In this document: positions 45,445 through 56,400 of the stretch, in pieces | How the letters are laid out: each line of letters opens with the position of its first letter | Position numbering within the stretch: the stretch's first letter is position 1 | Origin: Crocodylus rhombifer | Lineage: Eukaryota > Chordata > Crocodylia > Crocodylidae | NCBI GenBank assembly: GCA_038503035.1 | Contig: JAVSML010019224.1 | Span: 62,001 to 126,000, forward strand | Direction: 5' to 3' | Length of the DNA stretch: 64,000 bases | The notes under the pieces: generated by a model | Seen by the model: only the letters and a program-made list of their open reading frames with translations | What the model was told of the DNA's origin: nothing | Databases searched by the model: none | Made by a program: the position numbers and the translations under genes

Positions 45445-45477
45445 ATAGAAAAGTAGGGCTGGAAAGGACCTCAGAGG
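45445..45477 (-). mobile_element. CR1 3' tail fragment
   Basis: TATAGAAAAGTAGGGCTGGAAAGGACCTCAGAGG is the complement of a CR1 3' end. CR1 text resumes at 46681 in the same orientation, but about 300 bp of 3' UTR is missing between, so the SANT repeat insertion was accompanied by deletion, or two CR1 copies are involved. Confidence 0.6.
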
Positions 45478-46680
45478 CATGGCCACACATGCAATCATGT
45501 GTGCTTGCAGCAGCTCAAAAAGAAGTGGTGCAAATTTGAGCTGGGGCTTTTTGCCTCAGTGGATATGCTTGGACATGAGCTTTGTTGTGGAGAAAATTGT
45601 GCCACTTGGGGCAAAATAACCCTGCCTAGCTCCTCCTGGATCTGCAGCCAGGGGGAGCTAGAGCCTGGGGCCAGCACTTGTGCTGTCCCCAGCAGTATAA
45701 AAAGCCGCCCTGTCCTGGCCTCATCAGTACAAAAAGCTGCCCTGGCAAGTAGCTCAGGGCTACTCACTCTCAGGAACTTCTGAGGCCCAGCCAATTGGTA
45801 CCTGAAGACACTAACCCTTGTGCCAGCTGGACTGCCGAAGCAGCCCTGAGAGTTCCCTGCACCCCCTACCCAGTGCAGCAGTCTGGCAGTAGGGGCTGCT
45901 GCCTGGCTGTGACCTGTTGTGCACCTGCTAGACCTGGATGGGGACTGCACAGGCAGTAGAGGCATCTGCCCCTCTGGGCCACCTGCTAGTGGGCTGTGGC
46001 TTCAGAGTTGGCCTCTGTGCAGCACTATTGCCATATGTGCCCCCAGCCCGGCCATCTGGGCAGCTATTGGTGGGAAGATGTTCCAGGTGTGGTGGCCTGC
46101 TTTGAACTGTCAAAGCACATCCTCCTGGCCCCATTTGACCAGGAGGTCAGCCACAGCCAGCTGGGTCCAAGGTGCCATCTCTGAGCAGGCAGGGTTCTGC
46201 CACTGGCCTCCCTAGCACAAATTCTGTTCTCTATTGGAAAACTGAAAAATCCCTGATAAAAAAAATCCCGAAGTCACTCTGTAAAGTACCCCCAAATCCA
46301 TGTTCCTCCACAATTAAAACAAAAGACCACTATGAAGAGAGAAATAAAGTGAGGAAGAGACAGCGATCAGTTGGGCAATGTTTTATTGATATATCTACAG
46401 TGTTAAAGCAATGTGGAAGCCTACCAGTGTCTCTATCGTAATAATAAATAATAAAGTGGACTCTAAATACAAGTTTCATGAATACATGAATATATATTTT
46501 GCTGCCTTCCCACAGGGACTACAGCCCCCCCACACAGAGGCCAACTGGCCCCCGCAGGGGCTACCGCCACCCCCTGCAAGGCCCACATGCCCCACCCGAG
46601 CACCCCGATTGCTGCCCCACCTGGCCCCATCCCTCACCAGCTGCTTCAGCCCCCTCCCCCCGATGACTACATAATCCCTG
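45478..46680 (-). mobile_element. Myb/SANT-coding repeat, copy B
   Basis: Second copy of the repeat at 33.4 kb. The 45775-46480 part is collinear with copy A. The left part (45478-45774), with CACATGCAATCATGTGTG and two AAAAAGC(C/T)GCCCTG(T/G)C words, is not present in A. The right part (46505-46680) resembles 34300-34400. Minus-strand coding potential is described separately. No terminal repeats were resolved. Confidence 0.6.
46000..46178 (-). pseudogene. Myb/SANT-like domain fragment, copy B
   Basis: Minus-strand translation reads AVADLLVKWGQEDVL, stop, QFKAGHHTWNIFPPIAAQMA, aligning with DLLGIWGQEDILGQFKVGHH...IFWAIAAQMA of copy A. The conserved Trp-Gly of helix 1 and IAAQMA of helix 2 remain; a stop replaces the residue before QFK, and the third helix is lost. 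Dead copy. Confidence 0.6.
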
Positions 46681-47685
46681 TTTTTTCAACCTTTCCCCAT
46701 CAGTCATGTTTCCTAGATCTCCAATTATTTTTATTGCTGTCTGCAGGACTCTTAATTTTTCCACATCTTACTTAAAGTGTAGGTCCCAAAACTGGACACA
46801 GTATTTGTGGTGAGCTCCACCACTGCTGAATAATCACATCCCTTGATTTTCTAGTGACACTCCTATTTGCTATTAGCCTTTTTTGTAGTAAGAGCACATT
46901 ATTAGCTCATATTCATCTATGGTCTACTGTACCTCCAGGTACTTTTCTGCAGTACTGCAGCCTAGCCAGTTATTCCCAAGTGTGTATTTGTGTATGCAAT
47001 TGTTCTGTCCCAAGTGCAGGACTTTTCACTTGTCCTTGTTGAATCTCTGACAGATTTCAGACCATTACACCAATTTATCAAGATCATTCTGAATCCTTAT
47101 CCTACTCTGCAGTGTCTTCAACTCCACCCAACTTGGTGGCATCTGCGGATTTGCTAAATGCACTCAATCCCGTCCTCCAAATCATTAACAAAGGTGTTAA
47201 ACAGTATTGGACCCAGAACAGACCCCTGAAGAACCCCACTCAACACCTCTTCCCAACTAAACATCAAGAATTGCTTACTACTTGCTGAGTATGATGATCC
47301 AACCGATTATGTGTTTCACCTTACAGTACTTGCATCTAGACTCTATTTCTGTAGCCTATTATTGAGAATATCATCAGAGACTGTGTCAAAAGCCATGCTA
47401 AAATCAAAGTATACTGTTTCCATTGTTTTTCCTCATTGACAGAGCCAGTCTCTTTGTCATAGAAGGAAGTCAGGTTGGTCAAGCTTGACTTGATCTTGAT
47501 GAATCCAAGTTGGCAGTTCCTGATCACCTTGTTCTCCTCCAGGTACAAAGAAAATTAATTCCTCGATGACCTACCTTATAAACTTTTCAGGTATTGAGGT
47601 CAGATGGACTGATCTGTCATTCCTAGGATCCCCTCCTTCCCTTTCTTAAACATGGTCACTATATTTGCCCTTTTAGGTGTCTAAG
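46681..47685 (-). mobile_element. Old CR1 LINE, RT to 3' region
   Basis: Minus-strand CR1: the + strand shows the complement of the 3' UTR (CAACCTTTCC...), the post-RT block (GTCCCAAGTGCAGGACTTTT), and RT pieces such as NKVIRNCQLGFIKIKSSLTNLTSFYDK (47430-47548 region). Frames are heavily broken. Homology fades just after CTATATTTGCCCTTTTAGGT (about 47675). Confidence 0.9.
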
Positions 47686-48305
47686 TATTTTACTGAAGCT
47701 AGCCAGTTGTTCTATGTCCAATATTTCGATTTGAACTTCAACTAGGATTTATGCTAATAGGTAGATCTATTTAATAAAGAACAGTGAAAGAGACAATCTT
47801 CAGTCAGCTAGTTAAATTGTGACTAACAGAGTGGGCTTTTCAAGGCTTTTGAAGATACTGGCTGTTCCCATTCATCAAAGGTAATCCAAAAGAATGATGC
47901 TTAATTATTTGTAAAGACTTTTATGGGCATATACAAGTAATTGATAATCAGACACACAATGCAAACCAGTAACTTAATCAAGGAATTCTGGTCACTCCAT
48001 ACACTGTAAGAATGAAATTTAATCCTGAGAAGTTAGAGCTTGGATTTTCTAGGTTTAAACCACAAATTATTTATCACTCAGATTTTGCATTTTCACCTTT
48101 CTGAATATATAGTCTATTAAACAGCCCTTGTGGTTATTATTGGATATTTAAAGAATTATTCATGTCACAGGGTTTAAAACTTCCAAGAGTTATATCTTCA
48201 TTTTCTAAAGACTGGCATAGTTAAAAAGACCATGAAATTCAGCCCTGATGCATCTCCATTAATAGTAATGGTCAAATGAGTTACATCAGGAATGAAATTG
48301 ACCTA
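47686..48305. other. No gene seen
   Basis: AT-rich sequence without recognised repeat. Confidence 0.6.
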
Positions 48306-48309
48306 CATT

Positions 48310-48575
48310 TTTTAAACGTTTACACTGGGCATATTTACATGTTCATTAATGCCATAGTTACTGCTCATTTAGTTTAGTACTTCCTTAATGAAGTATTAAC
48401 TGAATGTGCAGTAACTACATTTACTGCGCAGGAGCGCCAGTGCAGTTTTTTTGTGACAGTTACTGTGCAGTAGCCTAACAACAGTGTGCAAGAGCTTATT
48501 AGCATGGGTTTTGACTGGCATGCTACTGCACAGTCAGAGGCCTGTGTAGACATGTGCACTGTGTGTCCATCTCAG
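48310..48575. mobile_element. Hairpin MITE, same family as 21.2-22.0 kb
   Basis: Contains an imperfect hairpin AGTTACTGCTCATTTAGTTT...AACTGAATGTGCAGTAACT (about 48355-48417) and the shared words CTGTGCAGTAGCC and TACTGCACAGTC. Edges read GGGCATATTTACATGTTC and CCTGTGTAGACATGTGCAC, similar in style to the edges of the 21 kb copy. Confidence 0.6.
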
Positions 48576-51500
48576 TTTAAGGCTTTAGGTCACTGTAAAA
48601 TTATTTAAGCTGAATGCTCCATTTCAGCAAAATATTTAAGCATGGATATCCAAGTAACCAGCTGATTTAACTAATTTCCATGGGGCAACTCATGCACAAC
48701 TTTAGCCAAACCATTCATTTTGTTCAGGAATCTAATGGGAAAAAACTAGTACATCCCTAAAGAAAGCATGCACATTCACCAAGAAGAATTAAAATTGCAT
48801 GGCAGTCTTTATTTGGGCAGTAATCAACTTTTGAGTGCTTGGCTATACAACTGTAACATTCTTTTAACATAATTTCTTTATATACAATTCCTTATGTTAA
48901 CTCCATCCTGTGGAACTATATTAAATTCTGTATGGATTATTAGCAGAGTTAGAACTCTTAGACACATGCTACAGATCGCTACTGCTTGAGCTAATGAAGT
49001 AACTGACAGCAATAACTGGCTGCTATTGCTTGGGTAGACCTGCCACCTGGGGAAAATGAGATGCACACATTGCCAATGTGTTTCATGGCTATTTGGTAAA
49101 TAACAGAGGAACACTAGAATTCAGGAATCCTTTTGTTCGAGGTTCTTGTGTACTGTTGAGTATAGATCTCTCTGTCCTTACTCTTCTTAGCCAGACCCTT
49201 TCTGTCCCTGTCTCCTTGCATGTCCAATCCTCCAGCGTACAAACTGATGCCTTCAATACCTGTTTCTCTTCCTGTCCTCTACCCCCAAAACTTGCCCCTC
49301 TTCCCTGGTCCTCCTGTTTCTTCTAGGCTATTTTTGTCCCCTACATGTCCCTGTGCCCTTTTGACCACCCTCTGCTTGCCATTGCTCTGCCTGACAGTCA
49401 TACAGCTGCTTCTTTCTCCTCCATAGTTTTTTGTGTGCCAGTCAAGTGGCATTAAGAGCACAAGTGAGACAGTCTCCATGCTCTTGGTTTTGGTGTGCAG
49501 TGCAAGAGAGGCCTCTGACAAGGAGGAGAAGCATTTTCCAGGAAAATCCTGCTGAATCATTGCAGAACTGGTGTAGAGCATACTTTGAGATGGAACAGTT
49601 TAAATGCTGGTGTGCCAGCCTCTAACGAGTTTACTAGACACATGTAACTGGCAAGTCTCAAAAATTCTTACCTGGACAAGTCCAAATAGATTGTAAAGGA
49701 AACAAATGTAAGTACCTCCACTGCTCAGGCTACCTTGCTCTGCTCTGAAACATGCCCTGCTCTGAAACATGCAGGTGCAAGAGTTTTTTGACTGTAAGAA
49801 TTATTTTTTTTTACATTTGGCAAAACAGTATTTTTGTAACCTACTTTTCAGAAGAGAGCAGGTTGTAATTGTACAAAAATCAGCCTGAAGCAAACACCCA
49901 CCATAAGAAGTCTCAGTGTGAATGGGTAGAGTTTGGGATTACACACAACTACAAAAATCTGTTAGGCAACCATAACCATGTGCATATGTTGCTACCAGCT
50001 CTGCCTGTAATAAACTCTCCCTCTCTCCCTCATCCCCACTGCAGCATTTGAAACCCAAAGATAGTAAACTACTATGAACATATGAACACCAGAAAGTGAA
50101 AGCCACAAAAAGCAAAAGTGACACTGGCCACTTTTCACTACTCACATTGAGAAAAAGAAGTAAACAGACATTTGGAGAAAAGTAAATGAAGTTTTGTAAC
50201 AAACCAAGGTGGTTTTCTATCAGGGTGCCTTTCAGCTCCAGACATCTCTCTACTGCTTCCTTACTAAGAACAAACTCAAATTTGCCCCTGGGATAACTTC
50301 ATACCCCAGTAAACCTTATTCCCACCTGTCCCAGTCTAAGCCTTGCAGCTCCAGTAAAGGAAATTTTGCCAGCTTATGAGACATAGCCTTATGGTTTGTA
50401 TACAATTATAGGTTTCCACAGAAGAGGCAAGCCTAGAACGATCAGTTTCTCTGAACATCATCTTTACCACAGGCAACCAGTAAGGTAAATAAGATAGCAC
50501 AAACATTTATTACACAAGCAAGATAAATCATATAAACAACTGTAGGTCGTAGAAACAGAATACAAGAAAATAGCCATAAAAAGTGAAAGGAGAATCTCAC
50601 CCTGCATTTCTCACTAAAATGCAGCACTTCTCCCTGCCCAGAGAACTGTCCTGCTATCTCCTGACAGCTTTCCTGCTAGCAGCTCCTTAGGTTGCAGTAC
50701 CAGTTATACCAGCTTCTGCTAGCTGGGGGTATAGATTATCCTAAGGCTAGAAATTTCTAGACACGTTTTGCCTCACACAGTACTTCTTAAATACTATAAC
50801 CTTACCTAGCTATCTGTATTTTTTATATTCAATTCTTGGGGTGTATGTTATACAGATTACTTCTCCCTTCAGATATGCATCTGTCTGTCATGCCAGGTGC
50901 TGCTCCTGGTTTACAATTATATTGAAGACACATTTACATCCTTTCAGACAGATAAGCCATTAACTACATTTCCTTGGCTGTTAATTATTCAAAGGAGATA
51001 TAGACTCTCTCTCATTCTATTCAAGGATGAAAAATATCAATCTTTGCATGAGATTCCTTCCAGGTGTTTGTCTCCTGGAAATAGATTTCCTTTACAAAAG
51101 GTTTCCCCCATGAAATGTAAACCACAATTGTTTGGGATAGGTACCTCTACCTGAATACACATTGAAAGTTACACCATCTTTCTGGCTGATTGATATGCAT
51201 AGCCCTGCCAAATGCAAACTCCCAGAGATTAATTTCCCTTCTGTAAAGCCACAGTTTCTGAGAGAGGCAGATAGCCTTTGTCTGGCCTGGGCATTCCTGA
51301 CAATTAAACTGTCACCTATTTCCAGTTACATTATAAAAATAGAAAAACAGTAGTGCAACTGAGGGGGGAGGGGTGACTGGACCAGTATCTCTAGGTGCTG
51401 CCTTTAGCTGGGGGGAGAGGGCTGGTGACTCATCATGCTGCTGCCCAGAATACAGAGCTGCCCTGTTACACCTCTGTAGAAAATAACATTTCTATCCAAT

Positions 51501-51650
51501 ACCATGGATCATACAAACAGAAAAAATGATAAAACTGAACATTGTCTTACACTGGCTATGAACAGAGACCACACACTAGATCATTAAATCTAATTTGGGA
51601 AAATGTCTATGCAGGAACCTCAATTACTTCTTTCACTTAATACATTTTGT
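48576..51650. other. No gene seen
   Basis: Single-copy-looking AT-rich DNA; open frames are short and featureless. A C/T-rich tract lies around 49180-49430. Confidence 0.6.
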
Positions 51651-51689
51651 AATCCAGAGACAGGGTTTTCCCATGCTCTTTCAGCATCT

Positions 51690-52004
51690 GAAGTGGAACA
51701 ATGCTGGGGAGTATTCCCCAAATGGAGGCATGGCATTAGGCTTATTGTGCTCCTTGCACAAGTCCAGGTGTATGGAGAGTGTCTGTGTGGAGCTGAGAGT
51801 GGGAAGCTGGCTTTTCCCTTGCAGTTCCAACCTGCAAGGAGCTACTTGGGCCCCCCATGCCCCAACACAGCCTCCCTGGGGGGGGAGGGTTGGGGCCTGG
51901 GGACAGGAGGCAGTGGGTCAGGAGTGAGTGGCACTGGGTCAGGACTAGCCATTGATGTTTACAATTGGGTCCTGATACAAAAAAGGTTGAGAACTACTAA
52001 CTTA
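51690..52004. mobile_element. hAT-type element, right end
   Basis: Ends AAAAAAGGTTGAGAACTACT, the complement of the common hAT terminus AGTGGTTCTCAACC. GC-rich internal text (CAAGGAGCTACTTGGGCCCC, GGGTCAGGAGTGAGTGGCAC). The left terminus is not resolved. Confidence 0.5.
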
Positions 52005-52369
52005 AGAGCATCCAGGGGCTGTTTCATATAAAGGAGCAGCCCAAAACCTGGAATATTCCTCCTCCCTCTAAACTGTGCTTTCTATGCTCATTTCTAGCAG
52101 GAGCAGCACAGAATTGGATCCCCCAACCCTCCCCACATTTATGTATTTAAAATCCAAGTCTCTTCACAGAGACTTCAGTGCAAAATGGTGGAAACCATGA
52201 GAAACCGTGATAGTACACCAAGCAACCAGCCATATGTGCGGCCCCTGCAAATCCCATCAGTTATTAACTCTTGGCATCTTGGCTAATTCCATTGCAGTTA
52301 ATCATCCTGCCTCCTTAAAACTCCCCCTACCATTTCTGTAGGATATAAAATTCTTCTTCACTTTCTGTT

Positions 52370-55110
52370 GTGACCGGGCAATCACCCAGGCCCAGTTACA
52401 GTACCAGCCCGCCTGCCTGTCTAGGGCAGTCTGCCCAGTCTTGTCTGCCATGCCTTTTATATAAAGTAAACTGGTGTTTACTTTACATAAGCAGGAGGCT
52501 GCCCATTTAAGACCCTAATGCCTAGGGGTTTGTACATGACTCCAGCCTTCCCTTACCATGTCCCATGCCTTGCAGATGTCTTCCTTGAGTTACTGTTTGC
52601 TCTGGCTCAAGGCTGGGCCAAACTCAGACCCTTGCTAGGCTTCACACATTCCTCCTTTGTCTTCACCCCAGCGGGCCTCAGTCATACCACCTGCTGTCAA
52701 CAGGTCTCTCACACACTGCCCCACACTGGGCCACACTCAGCCTGCCCTGCTCCCTTGAGTGGCTCCTGCAGGCCTTCGGGCTTGCCTACACGCACTCCTT
52801 GGTTGGCTCTGGCACAGCCTCTCGGTGCTGTCCCGTGCCCCTCATCTGAACAGGGACCAGCCAGTTCACCTGGCCTTGGATGGAGCTCTGACCCAGGCCC
52901 CTCTATGGGTAACTCATAACTCTCAATCTTTGATTAGGGCCAATTGCTTGCCCACTTGGCCTCAAGCCCACTTACAGCCTCAGGCCTCCAAGAACTTACC
53001 TGGGCCTAACTGCCTCCTTCCTGGGGCCTCTACACACACCCCATCTCTGGGGCCTCAACTCATTCCCCTTATGGGTACTCTGCCAATCTCTGGCTTCTAA
53101 CCCCATGCACTCCACCCCTTTCACTGGGGGACCTACTCTACCCCCCTCACTGGGGCCCATATTCTGCCCCTATACTGGGGCCTCAGATTCTTACACCCTG
53201 ACAGGCTCAGGTGCCTCTGCCTAGGTGTACACTCTGGTCTTCATGGCCCACTGCATGATGGGGGCTGGGGTTATCAGGTGCCCCTACCCACCTTTCACCA
53301 GAAAGGCAAGTGGCCTCACATTTCTGTGGGACAGCCTCACCATGGACAGCCCCACCCAACCACCCTTCCCTGGCAGGGTGCAGTTTTAGGTCTTACCCAG
53401 GACCAAGCAGGCCTACCTGTCCTGGTCTAGCTCCCTCAGTAGGGCTCCTGTATGCTGTCCTTGGGCTCTCTCACTGGGTCCAGCTTTCACTCTGCCCCCA
53501 TTCCAATCTTTTAACAGCCTGCATACTGGCTGACTCCTACCTTCTTCAGCCGTGATGTCACCCCCATCAAAGGGATCTTCAGCCCTTACAGGCTCTGGCT
53601 CTGCCTCCAGGCAAGTCAGGGTGCCAGATAGCTCACAGTGGCCTTAGCCTGCCCCTCACATTGGACTTAATTGCCCTGAGGCCCTAGCCCTCTTGCACTG
53701 ACCAGTGCGAGGGATCAGAAAGTCAACCTAGCAGCAGCTGACGCCCATACTCCAGAGAGGGGTCCCTCCTGGGTTCCACCAGAGAGCCCTCTTCTACTCC
53801 GGGGCTTGCCTGGCCCCTTGTAGGCCTACCAGGTGTTAGCCCAGGAGTGGGCAATTACTTGGGGCAGAGGGCTGTTTACCTAGTTTTGGCAGGCTGTCGA
53901 GGGCCACATGGGTAGCCCTGCCCCTTAACAGGTGCCCCGCCCTCTGGTCACCATCTTGGAACCAGTGTCCCAGTGTCTTGGGACCAACGTCTTAGGGCCA
54001 GCACCAGTGGGGCCCAAAGCAGGGCACAGGCTGACAGGGGTCTGTGGAGCCAGGCTGGGCTGCACCAGCAGGGAGAGCGGGGAGCTGGCTCAGCTCCATA
54101 GAGCCCCTGCTGGCTGGGACCCCATGCTCCTGCCACCCTGCTCTGGGCCCCACTGGCACTGGCCCTGGGACACAGGTGCAGGCCCCACGTTCCCACTGGC
54201 TCCTGCACCCACTCACACCCAATGCCCCCCAGCCCTGTGGTACAGGTGGGGGGCAGCACACAGCCTCAACCCCCTGCTTGCGGGGAAGGAGTCTGGGGAA
54301 AAGCTGAGCATGGGAAAAAGTGGCCCCTCCCCTGCCCCATGGGCTGTGCTCCCTGCTGCAGCCACTCACAGCCCACAGGGCTGTCCGGAGTAGGCACAGA
54401 CAGCCCCATGCAGGCTGCGAGTGGCTGAAGCACGGGGTGCCAGGCACGGGGTGGGCAAAGGGCTGCTTTCCCCCTCCCCACATTCAGCTTTTTCCCGGGA
54501 CACTTTTCCCTGGGCTCCTTCCCTGCCTGGGGTCCTCCCCTGCCCTTCCCCCCCATTCCCTCTTACCTGATGTTCCAGCGCTGCTGGGACAGCCATGTGC
54601 TCCCAGGCCAGAAGCCCTGGCTGGAGGGGCAGGGCCGGGTGGGCCCTGCTATTGTGGGAGACTGCTGAGCTTCTTTTGGGTCCTACTGCCATTTTTAACA
54701 GGAACCAAGGGCAGATAAATACTAATTTTCTAAATTTTTTAGGGGCCCCATGGGCTGGATAGAATGGACTCGCAGCCCAGATGTGGCCCATATTTTGCCC
54801 ATCCCTGCGTTAGCCCTATGCCTAGGCTGGGCCTTGTTCTAACTAGGCTGAAACCTTCTTCCTGGGGCTGTGGACCCTACTGGGTCTGTAGGAACTTCTT
54901 GCCATCCCCACAGTTCCTCCCTTACCACCAAAGTGTTCCATGAGCAGCAGCAAGGCCAGGTGTTGTTGCTTCTTCAGCTGCTTGTAGCGAACTGCTGCCT
55001 CAACCATGAGAGCCAGAATCTAAAATGGCTGCCTCATCAGGGCTGGCCCACACCTGTCCTCTGCCTGCTCTTAGCCCTTAAAGTGACAGTCACAGTGCCC
55101 TAAACTTGAT
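52370..55110. repeat. GC-rich LTR-like block with a nested hAT
   Basis: Starts near TGTTGTGACCGGGCAATCAC and ends near AAGTGACAGTCACAGTGCCC. The interior has recurring CACTGGGG(C/A)CC(T) words around 53040-53190. TG at the left edge, length and GC content suggest a large LTR or composite LTR. No gag-pol is attached, and orientation cannot be told. The hAT inside it is younger. Confidence 0.4.
53842..54807. mobile_element. hAT-type element (966 bp) with target duplication
   Basis: Begins CAGGAGTGGGCAATTACTTG and ends TGGCCCATATTTTGCCCATCCCTG. The flanking octamers are TGTTAGCC (53834-53841) and CGTTAGCC (54808-54815), identical at 7 of 8 positions, the size expected of hAT transposition. The internal GC-rich text is shared with the 22.6-23.87 kb element. 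No transposase remains. Confidence 0.88.
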
Positions 55111-56317
55111 CAGACTAACCAACTCCATGCTTCATTCCAAAGGTGATGGTAATTTGGGAGTGAAGGATGTGATTCCATGGTATATATGTGTGGAAGGATT
55201 CCTCTCCTCTGTGCTCCTGCACAGGATCTGGCCAAATACATTTGCTGTAGGAATACAAAGATCTGATTGATAGTAATGCTGAAAGTAGCATTAGTCTCCT
55301 TAAAGAGAGATAGAAAAAGGATCTTGAGGAGGCAGTGCTATGGCCCCACCTCCATATCAGTCCACCTGACAAAGCAGGCAAAAGAAGCATATGTTTCAAC
55401 TCTTTATAGAGTAGGCTGAAGTCTGCTCCCTTTGCATTCCCAGGAGCATTTCACAGCCTCAGACAAATTGTCAGCAGGAGCCGCAGCTGATACCAAAGGA
55501 ATCATGCCTCAGTGTGATCCAAGGTTTGCTTTGGAATCTTGGTCAATTAAAGGTGGTTGATAACTATCACTGATTATCACTATTAATGTTATGTATCTCC
55601 TTATATTTATCTTTATATTATGCATTAGAGATTAAAAAAAAGATAAATTATCAAGTGCATCCCTGTTACTTCCTCCTCTGCAAATGCAAGTCTATTTCCA
55701 ACACTGTGTTCTTCCATTATTTATTCACGCTGGTCTTAAATGGTTTCTGGCTAATATAGATTACTTTTGTGTCCTGTTTCAAAAATGCTGATTCTGATGC
55801 TGAAGAAAAGAATAAAATGTTATTACGTGTGTTGGTAAAACCCCCTTGGCATCATGAAAATGGCTCTCTGCTTCTTCAGTTTCTAACACATTTGCATAGG
55901 TTACTCTTATGTGTGCCAGATCATAAGGGGTCTCAGCCAGCATTGGATATTAACGGACAGATCCAATAAACAAGGTAATCAGAATGTAGGTGGCTAGGTT
56001 CAAAATTGTGATCCTAAGCCCCCTGCTTAGTGCCCACCAACACTGGATGTGTCCAAGCTCCATAGGCATCTCTGGAGTCTTTGGCCATGTTCCTAACTAC
56101 TCCAATCTTGACAGGACTGAGCAGCTTAGCACTTCGGTCATGCTTAAGCTGAACAGGATTGAAAAACTTGGCATTGTTCTGTGCAAGTCCCATGAGGGGC
56201 TTGCTATGGTAGGTGCTCTCAGAGCATGCCCACCACATGCTGGCAAGACCACTTTCCTCACAAAGTGTTGCTATCACCTTTGGAGGAGGAACGGATGCCT
56301 CTACCCTCTTCCACTTC
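55111..56317. other. No gene seen; possible SINE-related text at the right
   Basis: From about 56000, sequence such as GCTGAACAGGATTGAAAAAC may belong to the tail or neighbour of the SINE that follows. No exon was recognised. Confidence 0.45.
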
Positions 56318-56400
56318 ATAGTAACCTGATAGTTAGAGCATCTGCCAAGAAAGTGGGAGACCCAGATTCAATTCTCTTCTTTAAAATCCACACCCCAACC
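56318..56400 (+). repeat. tRNA-derived SINE relic
   Basis: ATAGTAACCTGATAGTTAGAGCATCTGCC (A-box region, 56319-56347) is followed at normal spacing by AGACCCAGATTCAATTCTCT, with a B-box-like GATTCAATTCT at 56365-56375. This is the order and spacing of a tRNA-type polymerase III promoter. Both boxes are mutated from consensus, so it is an old copy. A related head lies at 60.9 kb on the other strand. Confidence 0.6.

Noticed and set aside
53932..54718. Long frames (132-163 codons) inside the 53.8 kb hAT
   Set aside because: GC-rich non-coding hAT DNA; frames overlap on both strands and no transposase motif is present.
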